NCBI GenBank assembly: GCA_051651625.1
Contig: JBOFSQ010000035.1
Span: forward strand, 1-64,000
Direction of reading: 5' to 3'
Length of the DNA stretch: 64,000 nt
Source of the DNA: JBOFSQ01 sp051651625
GTDB lineage: Bacteria; Planctomycetota; Planctomycetia; Pirellulales; Thermoguttaceae
The translations under genes and the position numbers were made by a program. Below the pieces are notes generated by a model that worked only from the letters and a program-made list of their open reading frames with translations, had not been told where the DNA came from and searched no databases. Positions 44,232 to 52,446 of this stretch are shown in pieces; the first letter of the stretch is position 1, and each line of letters opens with the position of its first letter.

Positions 44232-44527
44232 CGTGGTCGGCGGCGGCGACGAAAGAGTGGGCGAAGATATTGGCCTACTACGAGGATCGAAACGGCTCGT
44301 CTCGCTACGGAAAACGTATAACCCAAAATATCGCTCGTCGCTTGAACTGGGTGCAGCAAGGTTTGCTTGAAGGGCAGAAGATCGCCGATGGAGTGCGAAT
44401 GATTCGTCAGGATGTAATAGTTGTGCTCTACGAAGAGCATGAAACAACCATTCGAGTCGTGCGAGTTTTCGACGCCCGCCGAGACATTGAGTTTGGAAGC
44501 ACGGAGGTTTGCAGTGGGACCAGTTGA
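44210..44527 (+). CDS. ParE/RelE-like toxin of pair 2
   Basis: 105 residues from GTG 44210 (MARKKRLAW). Same fold as pair 1 (AKILAYYEDRNGSSRYGKRI, VLYEEHETTIRVVRVFDARRD). The reading frame continues about 10 residues past the usual DARRD end (FGSTEVCSGTS), overlapping the next small gene. An in-frame start at 44171 would add non-homologous sequence. Confidence 0.73.
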   Translation: MARKKRLAWSAAATKEWAKILAYYEDRNGSSRYGKRITQNIARRLNWVQQGLLEGQKIADGVRMIRQDVIVVLYEEHETTIRVVRVFDARRDIEFGSTEVCSGTS

Positions 44528-44774
44528 GATTATCCTCATAGCTGCGGTGGTTGGGATTTTTACGCTTGTTGTGCGTGGAGTAGGGCGGGCGTCATACGAG
44601 ACGGGCGGCGGTTGCGGATGTGTCGGTGAACGACGACCTTTGCCGACGTTCGACGACGATAACGAGGAAAATGACGACAACGTGATCGATGCAGAAATAG
44701 TTGAAGACGACTGTCGTGGTGCGTGCTGTATTCGTCAAGAGACTAAAAAGGACTCCACCGATGCAAACCGCTGA
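44514..44774 (+). CDS. Small single-TM acidic protein between TA pairs
   Basis: 86 residues. GGAGG 6 nt before GTG 44514 supports translation. One membrane helix (VEIILIAAVVGIFTLVVRG) is followed by a Gly/Cys cluster (GGGCGCVG), a run of Asp/Glu/Asn and a final CRGACC. It overlaps the toxin before it and the antitoxin after it (ATG 44761), so it sits in the same transcript. Family unknown. Confidence 0.5.
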   Translation: MGPVEIILIAAVVGIFTLVVRGVGRASYETGGGCGCVGERRPLPTFDDDNEENDDNVIDAEIVEDDCRGACCIRQETKKDSTDANR

Positions 44775-45042
44775 AACTTGTCACGCTGCTGTTTTTGAGC
44801 CTAGTGAATGGACGCTTGACAGCCTTCGAGAGTTGGTTCAAGACGAGTTAAGACGCATCGACAGTCCCGCAGTTTTGGTGGCGGTTCACACGCTACTCCA
44901 GCCGCGAACGGTTCACCAGTTCACGCAAGATGAACTACAGGAGCTGCGGCTGCGTCAACAAGAAATGAACGCAGGTGAAGAAGTTGCTCACGACGACGTG
45001 ATGAAAGGGGCAAGGCAATGGTTGGCAAGAGACGCAAGTTGA
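44761..45042 (+). CDS. Antitoxin of divergent ParE/RelE-like pair 3
   Basis: 93 residues. Lacks the SPSPTFP element of the other antitoxins. The C-terminus keeps the antitoxin-like pattern FTQDELQELRLRQQEMNAGE followed by AHDDVMKGARQWL. It overlaps the next toxin by 25 nt. An open frame to 44701 is not preferred, as AAGGA lies shortly before 44761. Confidence 0.68.
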   Translation: MQTAETCHAAVFEPSEWTLDSLRELVQDELRRIDSPAVLVAVHTLLQPRTVHQFTQDELQELRLRQQEMNAGEEVAHDDVMKGARQWLARDAS

Positions 45043-45320
45043 CTTGGCACCCCAATGCCAGAGATGAATTGATGTCTGTTCTTGCGTACTTCAAGGAACG
45101 AAACGGGAGCAATGCTTACGGCAGAAAATTTCTGAATGGATTGGAAACGCGACTCAAGTACGCTTGTTGTTTTCCACAGATGTACGAAGAGACGAACCGA
45201 CCTGAAACACATGTGATTGACTTTGAAAACTATCGAATCGTTTATTCTATCAAACCTGATACGATTGAAGTCCTATCCGTCTGGGATGCTCGTCGTGAAC
45301 CAAGAACGCAGCAATACTAA
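45018..45320 (+). CDS. ParE-like toxin of pair 3
   Basis: 100 residues. ParE/RelE fold: WHPNARDELMSVLAYFKERN, then FLNGLETRLKYACCFPQMYEE, then FENYRIVYSIKPDTIEVLSVWDARR. Clearly homologous to, but diverged from, the four paralogous toxins. It ends 26 nt before atpG and so completes the insertion between atpA and atpG. Confidence 0.78.
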   Translation: MVGKRRKLTWHPNARDELMSVLAYFKERNGSNAYGRKFLNGLETRLKYACCFPQMYEETNRPETHVIDFENYRIVYSIKPDTIEVLSVWDARREPRTQQY

Positions 45321-45346
45321 AACCTGTTGAGATGTAGGCGAACTTT

Positions 45347-46354
45347 ATGGTCAACGTAAAAGTGCTAGATCGCCGGCGAAAGTCGGTGCGGAACATTCGG
45401 AAGATCACTCGCACGATGGAGCTTATCTCCACCGCGCAGTTTAAGCGCGCGATGGACCGCTCGATGGCCATCAACGCTTACACGCTTCGCTTGGTCAATC
45501 TGGTTGAACACCTAACGCAAGTCGGCGTGGAGGTAACGCATCCACTTTTGCGTGATCGCGACGAAGTAAAACAGGCGGCGTTGCTTGTGCTCTCATCGAA
45601 TCGTGGGTTGTGCGGCGGATACAACTCCAGTTTGTTGCGGCTTGCGATTCCGCGCTGGAAGGAAATCTCACACGAACTCGGCGACGGCGCAATGCTTGAA
45701 GTCTCTGGGAAACGCGGGATCAACGCCTGCAAGTTTCGCGGGATTGTCGTAAGCACGACCTACACCCAATTTGAAGACAAGCCGAGTTTTGACGAGGTCA
45801 ACGCCTTGGCCACACGCTATCTGGAAGATTATTTGAGCGGTCGGCTGGATCGTTTGGAGATTGTCTACACGCGGTTCATTTCTCTCAGCAGACAGCGTGC
45901 GGTGCGCGAAGTCCTTTTGCCGCTGACGCAACTGACGAGCAAAGACACGATTCCGCTCGATGCACCAATGTTGTCCACGCGCGACGACGGAAGTCAGATG
46001 ACCGATGCCGAAATGAAAAAGGCGGCGATGATCAAGTCGGCGCAAGAAAAGTTTGCCAAGAGCAGCCGCAAGTCCGATGGCGTGGCGGGGAATGAGATTC
46101 CGTTCGAGTTTTACCCGTCTGCTGAAAGTATTATGGACGAAGCGATCACAACAGCGTTTCGCGTCAAGTTTTTCAAGTGTTTCCTTGATGCGGCGGTCAA
46201 CGAACAGATTGCCCGTATGGTAGCGATGAAGGCCGCCACCGACAACGCAACGAAGATGATCGGCGAACTCAGTCGCAAATACAACCGCGCACGCCAATCG
46301 AAAATCACTGGCGAACTGCTGGAAATCGTCGGCGGTGCAGATGCGGTGAACTGA
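45347..46354 (+). CDS. atpG: ATP synthase F1 subunit gamma
   Basis: 335 residues, about 45 longer than usual. Rotor shaft. The N-terminal coil RRRKSVRNIRKITRTMEL and the C-terminal coil MKAATDNATKMIGELSRKYNRARQ are conserved. An insertion of ~45 residues lies near 205-255 (DGSQMTDAEMKKAAMIKSAQ). Separated from atpA by 2 kb of TA genes and from atpD by 12 kb. Confidence 0.95.
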   Translation: MVNVKVLDRRRKSVRNIRKITRTMELISTAQFKRAMDRSMAINAYTLRLVNLVEHLTQVGVEVTHPLLRDRDEVKQAALLVLSSNRGLCGGYNSSLLRLAIPRWKEISHELGDGAMLEVSGKRGINACKFRGIVVSTTYTQFEDKPSFDEVNALATRYLEDYLSGRLDRLEIVYTRFISLSRQRAVREVLLPLTQLTSKDTIPLDAPMLSTRDDGSQMTDAEMKKAAMIKSAQEKFAKSSRKSDGVAGNEIPFEFYPSAESIMDEAITTAFRVKFFKCFLDAAVNEQIARMVAMKAATDNATKMIGELSRKYNRARQSKITGELLEIVGGADAVN

Positions 46355-46384
46355 ACTCCAACCCAGTCGAGGATTCCATGACCA
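46354..46384 (+). repeat. 31-bp direct repeat, upstream copy
   Basis: The sequence spanning the atpG–PH gene junction recurs at 47392-47422 with 29 of 31 identities (core CCCAGTCGAGGATT followed by CATGACCA). Both copies carry GAGGA and a start codon. The copies bracket the PH gene and hicAB. Confidence 0.8.
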
Positions 46385-46830
46385 CGCGCGAGTACACAAT
46401 CGACCGCGCCAGCGTGGCACAATACTTCACGCTGTGCGGCATCGGATTCTGTCTGTTGTTCACGTTCTTTTTTGGCATCGGAATCGTCGTAGCGATCATC
46501 TATGCAACGCTGATTTCTCCGTGGCTCTCGCCAAAACAATCCGAGGCGTTACAATACTCCGTCGATGGGAAGGTACTCCGCGTGAATAAGGGTGTCTACT
46601 TCTTGTCGCGCAAAGCGATTCCGCTCGACCGCATCACCGATTTGGCTCTCGTTCAAGGTCCGGTCATGCGGTTTTGTGGAATCTGGGCACTCCAAGTTCA
46701 AACGGCTGGCGCGGGCGGCCCCAACGGACAGGCCGAAGCGGTGCTCTACGGCGTTGAAAACGCCGAACAAGTCCGCGAAGAAATCCTCGCCCTCCGCGAC
46801 GAATATCTGGCAACTTCTTCCAAACGATAA
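46378..46830 (+). CDS. Bacterial PH-domain (YdbS/DUF304-like) membrane protein
   Basis: 150 residues. Two membrane helices at residues ~16-45 (LCGIGFCLLFTFFFGIGIVVA) are followed by a PH-like domain (ALQYSVDGKVLRVNKGVYFLSRKAIPLDRITDLAL). Such proteins are membrane-bound and of uncertain role. GAGGA within the direct repeat serves as its Shine–Dalgarno. Confidence 0.8.
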   Translation: MTTREYTIDRASVAQYFTLCGIGFCLLFTFFFGIGIVVAIIYATLISPWLSPKQSEALQYSVDGKVLRVNKGVYFLSRKAIPLDRITDLALVQGPVMRFCGIWALQVQTAGAGGPNGQAEAVLYGVENAEQVREEILALRDEYLATSSKR

Positions 46831-46842
46831 ACAAGAATTTCA

Positions 46843-47031
46843 ATGACGGTCAGAGAAGTGGTCAGGCTGTTACAAAACGATGGTTGGGTTGAAGTAAATG
46901 GCAGGACGAGAGGGTCGCACCGTCAATACGTTCACCCTACGAAACAGGGCAAGGTGACGGTGCCACATCACAACGGCGATATTGCCCCGGGCACGCTCAA
47001 CAGTATCCTGCGGCAAGCAGGATTGAAATAG
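46843..47031 (+). CDS. hicA: HicA mRNA interferase toxin
   Basis: 62 residues, typical HicA size. The double-stranded-RNA-binding-like fold is shown by VREVVRLLQNDGWVEV and the conserved catalytic His in GSHRQYVHP, ending with the usual GTLNSILRQAGL. It precedes hicB by 13 nt. Confidence 0.92.
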   Translation: MTVREVVRLLQNDGWVEVNGRTRGSHRQYVHPTKQGKVTVPHHNGDIAPGTLNSILRQAGLK

Positions 47032-47044
47032 AAGGGAGTGTTCA

Positions 47045-47419
47045 ATGCACAAGATGACCTATGCGGCAGTGTTTGAACCAACCAAGAACGGATACAGCGT
47101 TTACTTTCCAGATGTCCCCGGCTGCATCAGCGTTGGTGACACTCTTGAGGACGCGAAACGTGAAGCCGCCGATGCGCTGGCACTTCATCTGTACGGAATG
47201 ACAGAAGATGGACAACCGTTGCCACAAGTCCACGCCAAACCAACGATTGATCCCGACACCGCACCAAACTACATCGTCGCACCTGTCACGGTATTCCCCG
47301 ATACAATGCTCCCTGATGTTGTGCGTCGAGAAAGCGGACCAGCCGCTCCCGAATACCGTGCAGAAAAACATCGAAAAACGCAGCAGCGAGAAACTCTAAC
47401 CCAGTCGAGGATTTCATGA
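47045..47419 (+). CDS. hicB: HicB antitoxin
   Basis: 124 residues. The partial RNase H-like fold is present (YAAVFEPTKNGYSVYFPDVPGCIS, then DTLEDAKREAADALALHL). No C-terminal HTH or RHH domain can be seen. Instead the last ~10 residues (ETLTQSRIS) are encoded by the downstream 31-bp direct repeat, and the TGA overlaps the next gene's ATG. The authentic C-terminus was probably replaced when the module inserted. Confidence 0.87.
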   Translation: MHKMTYAAVFEPTKNGYSVYFPDVPGCISVGDTLEDAKREAADALALHLYGMTEDGQPLPQVHAKPTIDPDTAPNYIVAPVTVFPDTMLPDVVRRESGPAAPEYRAEKHRKTQQRETLTQSRIS

Positions 47420-47422
47420 CCA
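47392..47422 (+). repeat. 31-bp direct repeat, downstream copy
   Basis: Second copy of the 46354-46384 sequence. It encodes the end of hicB and provides the ribosome site and ATG of the di-heme peroxidase gene. Confidence 0.8.
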
Positions 47423-48807
47423 AATCACAACCACTTGCGACAGTATCACTGACGACAGTGGCACTGCTACTCATCGTGAGTACAGCCGCCAACGCCGCCG
47501 AAAAGGGCGTCCCGCAGGGACCGCACGGTGCGGCGACCGAAAAGTACCAGCAGCAGGTACTCGAAACGTGGAAGCTGCCGACAAATCTTGTCGATACCGC
47601 GCCGCGCGGTGTTGACCCCATCTACTGGAACGGAATCGTTCCAAAAGACAACATCTCAACGCCAGAACGTGTCGTGTTGGGGAAGAAGTTGTACTTCGAC
47701 CCGCGTCTCTCGAAAGACGGAACCGTCTCGTGCGCAACGTGTCACGACACAACACGCGGACTCTCCGATCAGCGTCCGACTTCTGAAGGAATCGACCAAC
47801 AATTCGGCAGACGAAATTCGCCGACAACAATGAACGTCGCATTTTTGAGTACGATGTTTTGGGACGGGCGTTCGCCGTCGGTCGAGCATCAAGCGATGCA
47901 GCCGATTGTGAATCCAATCGAGATGGGAATGCCGCTCGACGAAGCAACCATTATTGCTCCTATTAAAGGCGACCCCACTTATGTTGACCTGTTCAAAAAG
48001 GCGTACGGACGCGAGGTCAACTACACCGACATCGGCAACGCCATCGCTGCGTTTGAACGGACGTTCATCTTCCTCGACTCGCCATTTCGACGCTATCTTC
48101 TCGGCGACGAAAACGCCGTCTCCGAAGATGCCAAGATCGGATGGGTTCTCTTTAACAAAGAGGCGAGGTGTGCGACGTGTCACCCGATGACACCATCGAA
48201 TCCGGTCGGCAGCGACGGCAAGTTCCACAACATCGGTATCGCGGCGCAGAACCAAAACTTTGCGACACTGGCTCAGCACGCCCGCACAGCTCTCAAGTCC
48301 GACACGTCTGAAGCGAAGCTCGAAGAACTCGCGCTCGACAGCGACTCCGCCGAGTTGGGGCGTTTTCTCGTCACCAAAGAAGAGAGCGACATCGGAGCGT
48401 TCCGTACTCCAAGCCTGCTCAATGTCGGCGTCACTGCGCCTTACATGCACAACGGATCAATGGCGACGCTTTGGGACGTTGTCGATCACTACAACAAAGG
48501 TGGCGTGACGAATCGTTCGCTCGACGGCGGAATCGAGCCGCTCAACTTATCCGAGACGCAAGTTCGGCAGCTTGTCGAATTCTTGTTCGCGCTGACCGAC
48601 AAACGTTTCGATGCGCAAAACCAGACAGTGAAAACGTCGCAACTTCGTGAAGCGTCGCAGCCGAAAAACCGCACGCACCGCGACGACGCCGTTGCACTTC
48701 GCAAACGTCTGCAGTTTGAACCGAGTACTGCAACCGCCACCGCGCCGCCGACCAAGAAGTTCGAGAACGAAACGCAGGCTGCGATTGAGTTCGTTTATCC
48801 ACTTTGA
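47416..48807 (+). CDS. Di-heme cytochrome c peroxidase (MauG/CcpA family)
   Basis: 463 residues with a signal peptide. Two heme-c sites, CATCH at 106-110 and CATCH at 252-256, lie in two cytochrome domains (GKKLYFDPRLSKDGTVSC at the first). The motif FRTPSLLNVGVTAPYMHNG is characteristic. Such enzymes reduce H2O2 or, in MauG relatives, modify proteins. A ~65-residue C-terminal extension is basic and then Thr/Ala-rich. Confidence 0.92.
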   Translation: MTKSQPLATVSLTTVALLLIVSTAANAAEKGVPQGPHGAATEKYQQQVLETWKLPTNLVDTAPRGVDPIYWNGIVPKDNISTPERVVLGKKLYFDPRLSKDGTVSCATCHDTTRGLSDQRPTSEGIDQQFGRRNSPTTMNVAFLSTMFWDGRSPSVEHQAMQPIVNPIEMGMPLDEATIIAPIKGDPTYVDLFKKAYGREVNYTDIGNAIAAFERTFIFLDSPFRRYLLGDENAVSEDAKIGWVLFNKEARCATCHPMTPSNPVGSDGKFHNIGIAAQNQNFATLAQHARTALKSDTSEAKLEELALDSDSAELGRFLVTKEESDIGAFRTPSLLNVGVTAPYMHNGSMATLWDVVDHYNKGGVTNRSLDGGIEPLNLSETQVRQLVEFLFALTDKRFDAQNQTVKTSQLREASQPKNRTHRDDAVALRKRLQFEPSTATATAPPTKKFENETQAAIEFVYPL

Positions 48808-48843
48808 CCGTTCACCCCAATTTTCCTACAAAGGAGCTCATCA

Positions 48844-51228
48844 ATGTTGAAGTTACAAACGTGTTGTGTGGTCGCCGCTCTGATGGTGGCAATGTTGTTT
48901 GGAGTTGAAAACTGGTCTCGCGCGGCAGAAGCTGAACCAGAAATCACGACCAGCAAACAATTCATCGCCAAGTACGGCGATGACGCCAAAGTCCGCGACG
49001 CGAAGCGTCAAACGCTTCTGCACTTCGCCGCGCTAGATGGAAACTCCGACATTGCCAAGTCGCTCATCGAACGCGGCGCAGATGTTGAAGCTTACGACAA
49101 CGAAGGCGAAACGCCGCTGCACTGTGCTGCTAGACGCGATCACGCCGACGTTGTGCGTCTTTTGCTTGAGAAAGGTGCGAACATTGACATCACCAACGAC
49201 AAAAACGAGACACCGCTACACAAAGCAACCGTATACGGCTCGCTCGATGTCGCACGGATTCTCATCGACAAAGGTGCCAACATCGAGGCGAGAGACAGGT
49301 CGGGGAACACCCCTCTCTATCAGGCTTTCAGCTTGAGTAATTTAGCGGTTGCACGCCTCTTGATCAATAAAAAGGCAGACGTGAATACTCAGAACAAGTA
49401 CGGTGGTACTCCGCTTCACGATGGGGCTTATTGGGGGAAGTTGGAGCACATAAAGCTGTTGCTGGAAAGCGGTGCCAACATCAATGCCAAAGACACTAAT
49501 GGCTACCCCCCACTTCACGAAGCAGCGAAGGAGGGGAAGTTGGATGCCGTTCGTCTCTTGCTCAGCAAGAAGGCGAATCCAAACGCCACATCAAACAGTG
49601 GCAGCACGCCTTTTGACCTCGTGAAAGACAAGCCCGAACTCAAAACAATCGCCGATCTGCTCCAACAAGCGATGGGCGGTTCAGCTTCTACCACAACAAC
49701 ACAGCAAACATCCGCAACGATTCCGGGGTTAGACAAGTTTAATGCCGAAGGTGCCAAAAAGTTTAGAGAACTCGTAGCTCGCGGCGTAAACGCACAAGAC
49801 AGCGAAGGCGTTACGCCGCTCTTTATGGCGGCTATGGTTGGCTCGACCGAATTGGTCAAGTGGCTTGTTGACAAAGGTGCCAGCGCGAAAGGTGAAGCCG
49901 GAGTAATGCCGTTAATCTTCGCTTGCTTTCAGAACAACGCCAGCATCATCAAACTTCTCGTAGCGGCAGGTGCAGACGTGAACGCCAAAGAACCCGCCGA
50001 CGGCAACATCTCACTCCACGCCGCCGCGATGTGTTGTGACCTTGATGTCATCAGGTTTTTGGTGAGCAAAGGGGCGAACGTCAACGCTACGAACAACAAA
50101 GGCGCGACGCCGTTTGTGTGCGCGCAAGCTGCGGATAAGCAAGAAAACGCCGAGTATTTGCACGGGTATATGCAGTTGACGAACGCAATATCACAAGCCA
50201 CAACTTCGAGTACCAATTCTTTGCCCGCAGACGCTTCGCCAGAAGTCAGACAACTCTTCGACCGTGGTGTTAACGCAAAAGACGGAAACGGCAACACGCC
50301 ACTGCATCTGGCGGCCGAGAATTGGTCTCTTGATACGGTGCGGATTCTCATCGCCCAAGGTGCCAATATCGAAGCCAAAAACAACCGTGGTGACACACCA
50401 CTAAACGTGGCAGCTTACGAAGGGAAGGTTGATATGGCTCGTTTTCTCATTGAAAAAGGTGCTGAAATCAACACTGAAAATAAACATGGATGGACACCAC
50501 TGTACTCGGCGGCTTACAAAGGGGAGGTTGATACGGCACGCTTGCTCATTGAAAAAGGTGCTGTAATCAATGCCGGAGACAGTAATGGCTACACCCCACT
50601 CCATGTGGCGGTTCGTGAAGAAAAACTGGAGGTCGTGCGTCTCTTGCTTAGCAAAAAGGCAAATCCCAACGCCAAAACGACATCCGGTAGCACACCGTTA
50701 GACATTGTAAAAGACAGGCCCGGATGCAAGGTGATAGTCGATTTGCTCAAACAAGCGATGGGCGGTGCAACGTCTACAATGACACCAACAACGCGCACGA
50801 CCACAACCGCGCCGTCCACAACGATTCCCAGACTCGAAGGGGCGAGTGCTGATGATGCCGGAGAGTTTAATGAACTCGTTGCACGCGGCATCAACGCGAA
50901 AAACAAAGATGGGAAAACGCCACTAATGCTTGCTTGTTACTACCAAGATCAACTTGCTACGATCAAAGCACTTGTGGCCAACGGAGCGGATGTCAACACC
51001 AAAGACAACAATGGCGACACACCGCTCCACGCCGCTGCGATGTGTGCCGATGTCGAGGTACTCAAGTTTTTGGTGAGCAAGCGTGCGAATGTCAATGCTC
51101 GCAACCGCCAAGGGTGGACGCCAGCGATGTGGGCAGAGGATTCTTTGCTTCAGGACAACGTAAAGTATTTGCGTAGCGTCGGTGGTCGCGGAATGTTGCC
51201 CCGCCTTCGCCCCGGCGAAGTGCGATAG
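48844..51228 (+). CDS. Secreted ankyrin-repeat protein
   Basis: 794 residues. A signal peptide (TCCVVAALMVAMLFGVENW) is followed by about 20 ankyrin repeats (pattern G-x-TPLHxAA...VxxLLxxGANxNA). Two Thr-rich linkers, near residues 275-290 and 640-660, split it into three blocks. The first block's end and the second block's end repeat nearly the same sequence (LLSKKANPNA...SGSTP), so the gene grew by internal duplication. Probably a periplasmic interaction protein; partner unknown. Confidence 0.87.
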   Translation: MLKLQTCCVVAALMVAMLFGVENWSRAAEAEPEITTSKQFIAKYGDDAKVRDAKRQTLLHFAALDGNSDIAKSLIERGADVEAYDNEGETPLHCAARRDHADVVRLLLEKGANIDITNDKNETPLHKATVYGSLDVARILIDKGANIEARDRSGNTPLYQAFSLSNLAVARLLINKKADVNTQNKYGGTPLHDGAYWGKLEHIKLLLESGANINAKDTNGYPPLHEAAKEGKLDAVRLLLSKKANPNATSNSGSTPFDLVKDKPELKTIADLLQQAMGGSASTTTTQQTSATIPGLDKFNAEGAKKFRELVARGVNAQDSEGVTPLFMAAMVGSTELVKWLVDKGASAKGEAGVMPLIFACFQNNASIIKLLVAAGADVNAKEPADGNISLHAAAMCCDLDVIRFLVSKGANVNATNNKGATPFVCAQAADKQENAEYLHGYMQLTNAISQATTSSTNSLPADASPEVRQLFDRGVNAKDGNGNTPLHLAAENWSLDTVRILIAQGANIEAKNNRGDTPLNVAAYEGKVDMARFLIEKGAEINTENKHGWTPLYSAAYKGEVDTARLLIEKGAVINAGDSNGYTPLHVAVREEKLEVVRLLLSKKANPNAKTTSGSTPLDIVKDRPGCKVIVDLLKQAMGGATSTMTPTTRTTTTAPSTTIPRLEGASADDAGEFNELVARGINAKNKDGKTPLMLACYYQDQLATIKALVANGADVNTKDNNGDTPLHAAAMCADVEVLKFLVSKRANVNARNRQGWTPAMWAEDSLLQDNVKYLRSVGGRGMLPRLRPGEVR

Positions 51229-51235
51229 ATTTTGG

Positions 51236-51247
51236 GTAACCGTTCAC
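51236..51247 (+). repeat. GTAACCGTTCAC motif (exact)
   Basis: Exact 12-mer 8 nt after the ankyrin gene stop, followed by a half ATTCCCGCGAAG repeat and then the TA pair. Confidence 0.55.
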
Positions 51248-51283
51248 GCCGTATTTTCGTCATTCCCGCGAAGAGGAGACAGC

Positions 51284-51580
51284 ATGGCAACAATTTCTCA
51301 CACGCTTTCACCATCGCCAACGTTTCCCGTCGTAGACGACGAACTCGCTGACGACTTTGCTGACGACGACTTCGTTGACGATGTTGACGGCGACGAAATA
51401 GGTGCAGCCTTCGTTCGTTCGCGGATGATTCAGAACGAAGACGGCGAGTGGGTTTACCAACTTACGGATGAAGACCGTGCAGCGATTGCGCTTTCGCGGC
51501 AAGCCTATGCTGAAGGGCGATGGTCGTCGCACGAAGATGTAATGACGAGGGTGCGAGAGTGGGTGCTAGAAAACAGTTAA
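51284..51580 (+). CDS. Antitoxin of ParE/RelE-like pair 4
   Basis: 98 residues from ATG 51284 with GAGGAG upstream. Same SPSPTFP + acidic region + LTDEDRAAIALSRQAYAEGR design as pairs 1 and 2. DNA identity with 51861-52000 is nearly complete over the first 120 nt. It overlaps its toxin by 22 nt. Confidence 0.72.
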   Translation: MATISHTLSPSPTFPVVDDELADDFADDDFVDDVDGDEIGAAFVRSRMIQNEDGEWVYQLTDEDRAAIALSRQAYAEGRWSSHEDVMTRVREWVLENS

Positions 51581-51849
51581 GGTGGATGGAGCCCGCCGAG
51601 GAAGAACTGTTCGCAATCTTGGCTTACTACAACGAGCGAAATGGTTCGCCTCGCTACGGGGATCGTCTTGTCCAAGGCATCGCTCGTCGTTTGCGATGGA
51701 TTCAACAAGGTGTGACCCAAGGGCAGAAAATTGCAGATGAAGGAGTGCGGTCGATTCGTCAGGACGCAATCGTTGTGTTCTACGAAGAAGATGCAACGAC
51801 TATTCGAGTGGTGCGGGTTTTTGATGCTCGCCGTGATGTGAAGTTCTGA
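51559..51849 (+). CDS. ParE/RelE-like toxin of pair 4
   Basis: 96 residues from GTG 51559 (MGARKQLRW). Conserved AILAYYNERNGSPRYGDRL, RRLRWIQQG and VFYEEDATTIRVVRVFDARRD. Same GTG start and overlap as the other paralogues. The longer frame from 51520 lacks homology. Confidence 0.74.
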   Translation: MGARKQLRWMEPAEEELFAILAYYNERNGSPRYGDRLVQGIARRLRWIQQGVTQGQKIADEGVRSIRQDAIVVFYEEDATTIRVVRVFDARRDVKF

Positions 51850-51860
51850 ACGAGGATAGC

Positions 51861-52142
51861 ATGACAACAATTTCTCACACGCTTTCACCATCGCCAACAT
51901 TTCCCGTCGTAGACGACGAACTCGCTGACGACTTCGTTGACGATGTTGACGGCGACGAAATAGGTGCAGCCTTCATTCGTTCGCGGATGATTCAGAACGA
52001 AGACGGCGAGTGGGTTTACAATCCCACCGATGAAGACATTGCGTCAATAGAGCAGTCGGAGCGCGACATTGCTGCGGGGCGGGTTTATTCTCACGAAGAG
52101 GTGATGGCGGAGACATTCGCGTGGCTAGAAAGAAATCGTTAG
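51861..52142 (+). CDS. Antitoxin of ParE/RelE-like pair 5
   Basis: 93 residues. N-terminal half nearly identical to pair 4, but the C-terminal half (SIEQSERDIAAGR, EVMAETFAWLERNR) is closest to pair 1, suggesting recombination among copies. It follows the pair 4 toxin by 11 nt. Confidence 0.72.
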   Translation: MTTISHTLSPSPTFPVVDDELADDFVDDVDGDEIGAAFIRSRMIQNEDGEWVYNPTDEDIASIEQSERDIAAGRVYSHEEVMAETFAWLERNR

Positions 52143-52414
52143 AATGGACTGATCGTGCCAAGAGAGAATGGGTGACGATATTGGCATACTACGAAGAGCG
52201 AAACGGTTCTCCTCGCTATGGGAAACGTCTCGCTCAAGATGTCGCTCGCCGTTTGGGTTGGGTTCAACAAGGTTTGACCCAAGGGCAGAATATCGCAATT
52301 AAAGGAGTGCGAATGATTTGTCAAGATGCGATTGTTGTGCTCTACAAAGAGGATGCGGTGACTGTTTGGGTGGTGCGAGTTTTTGATGCCCGTCAAGATG
52401 TGAAGTTTTTGTAA
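52121..52414 (+). CDS. ParE/RelE-like toxin of pair 5
   Basis: 97 residues, GTG start in the 22-nt overlap. The first 16 residues (MARKKSLEWTDRAKRE) are identical to the pair 1 toxin, and the middle resembles pairs 2 and 4 (ILAYYEERNGSPRYGKRL). ParE/RelE fold throughout. Confidence 0.74.
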   Translation: MARKKSLEWTDRAKREWVTILAYYEERNGSPRYGKRLAQDVARRLGWVQQGLTQGQNIAIKGVRMICQDAIVVLYKEDAVTVWVVRVFDARQDVKFL

Positions 52415-52446
52415 TCGTTAAAGTTCCCTAACCTTGGAGAAAAACC

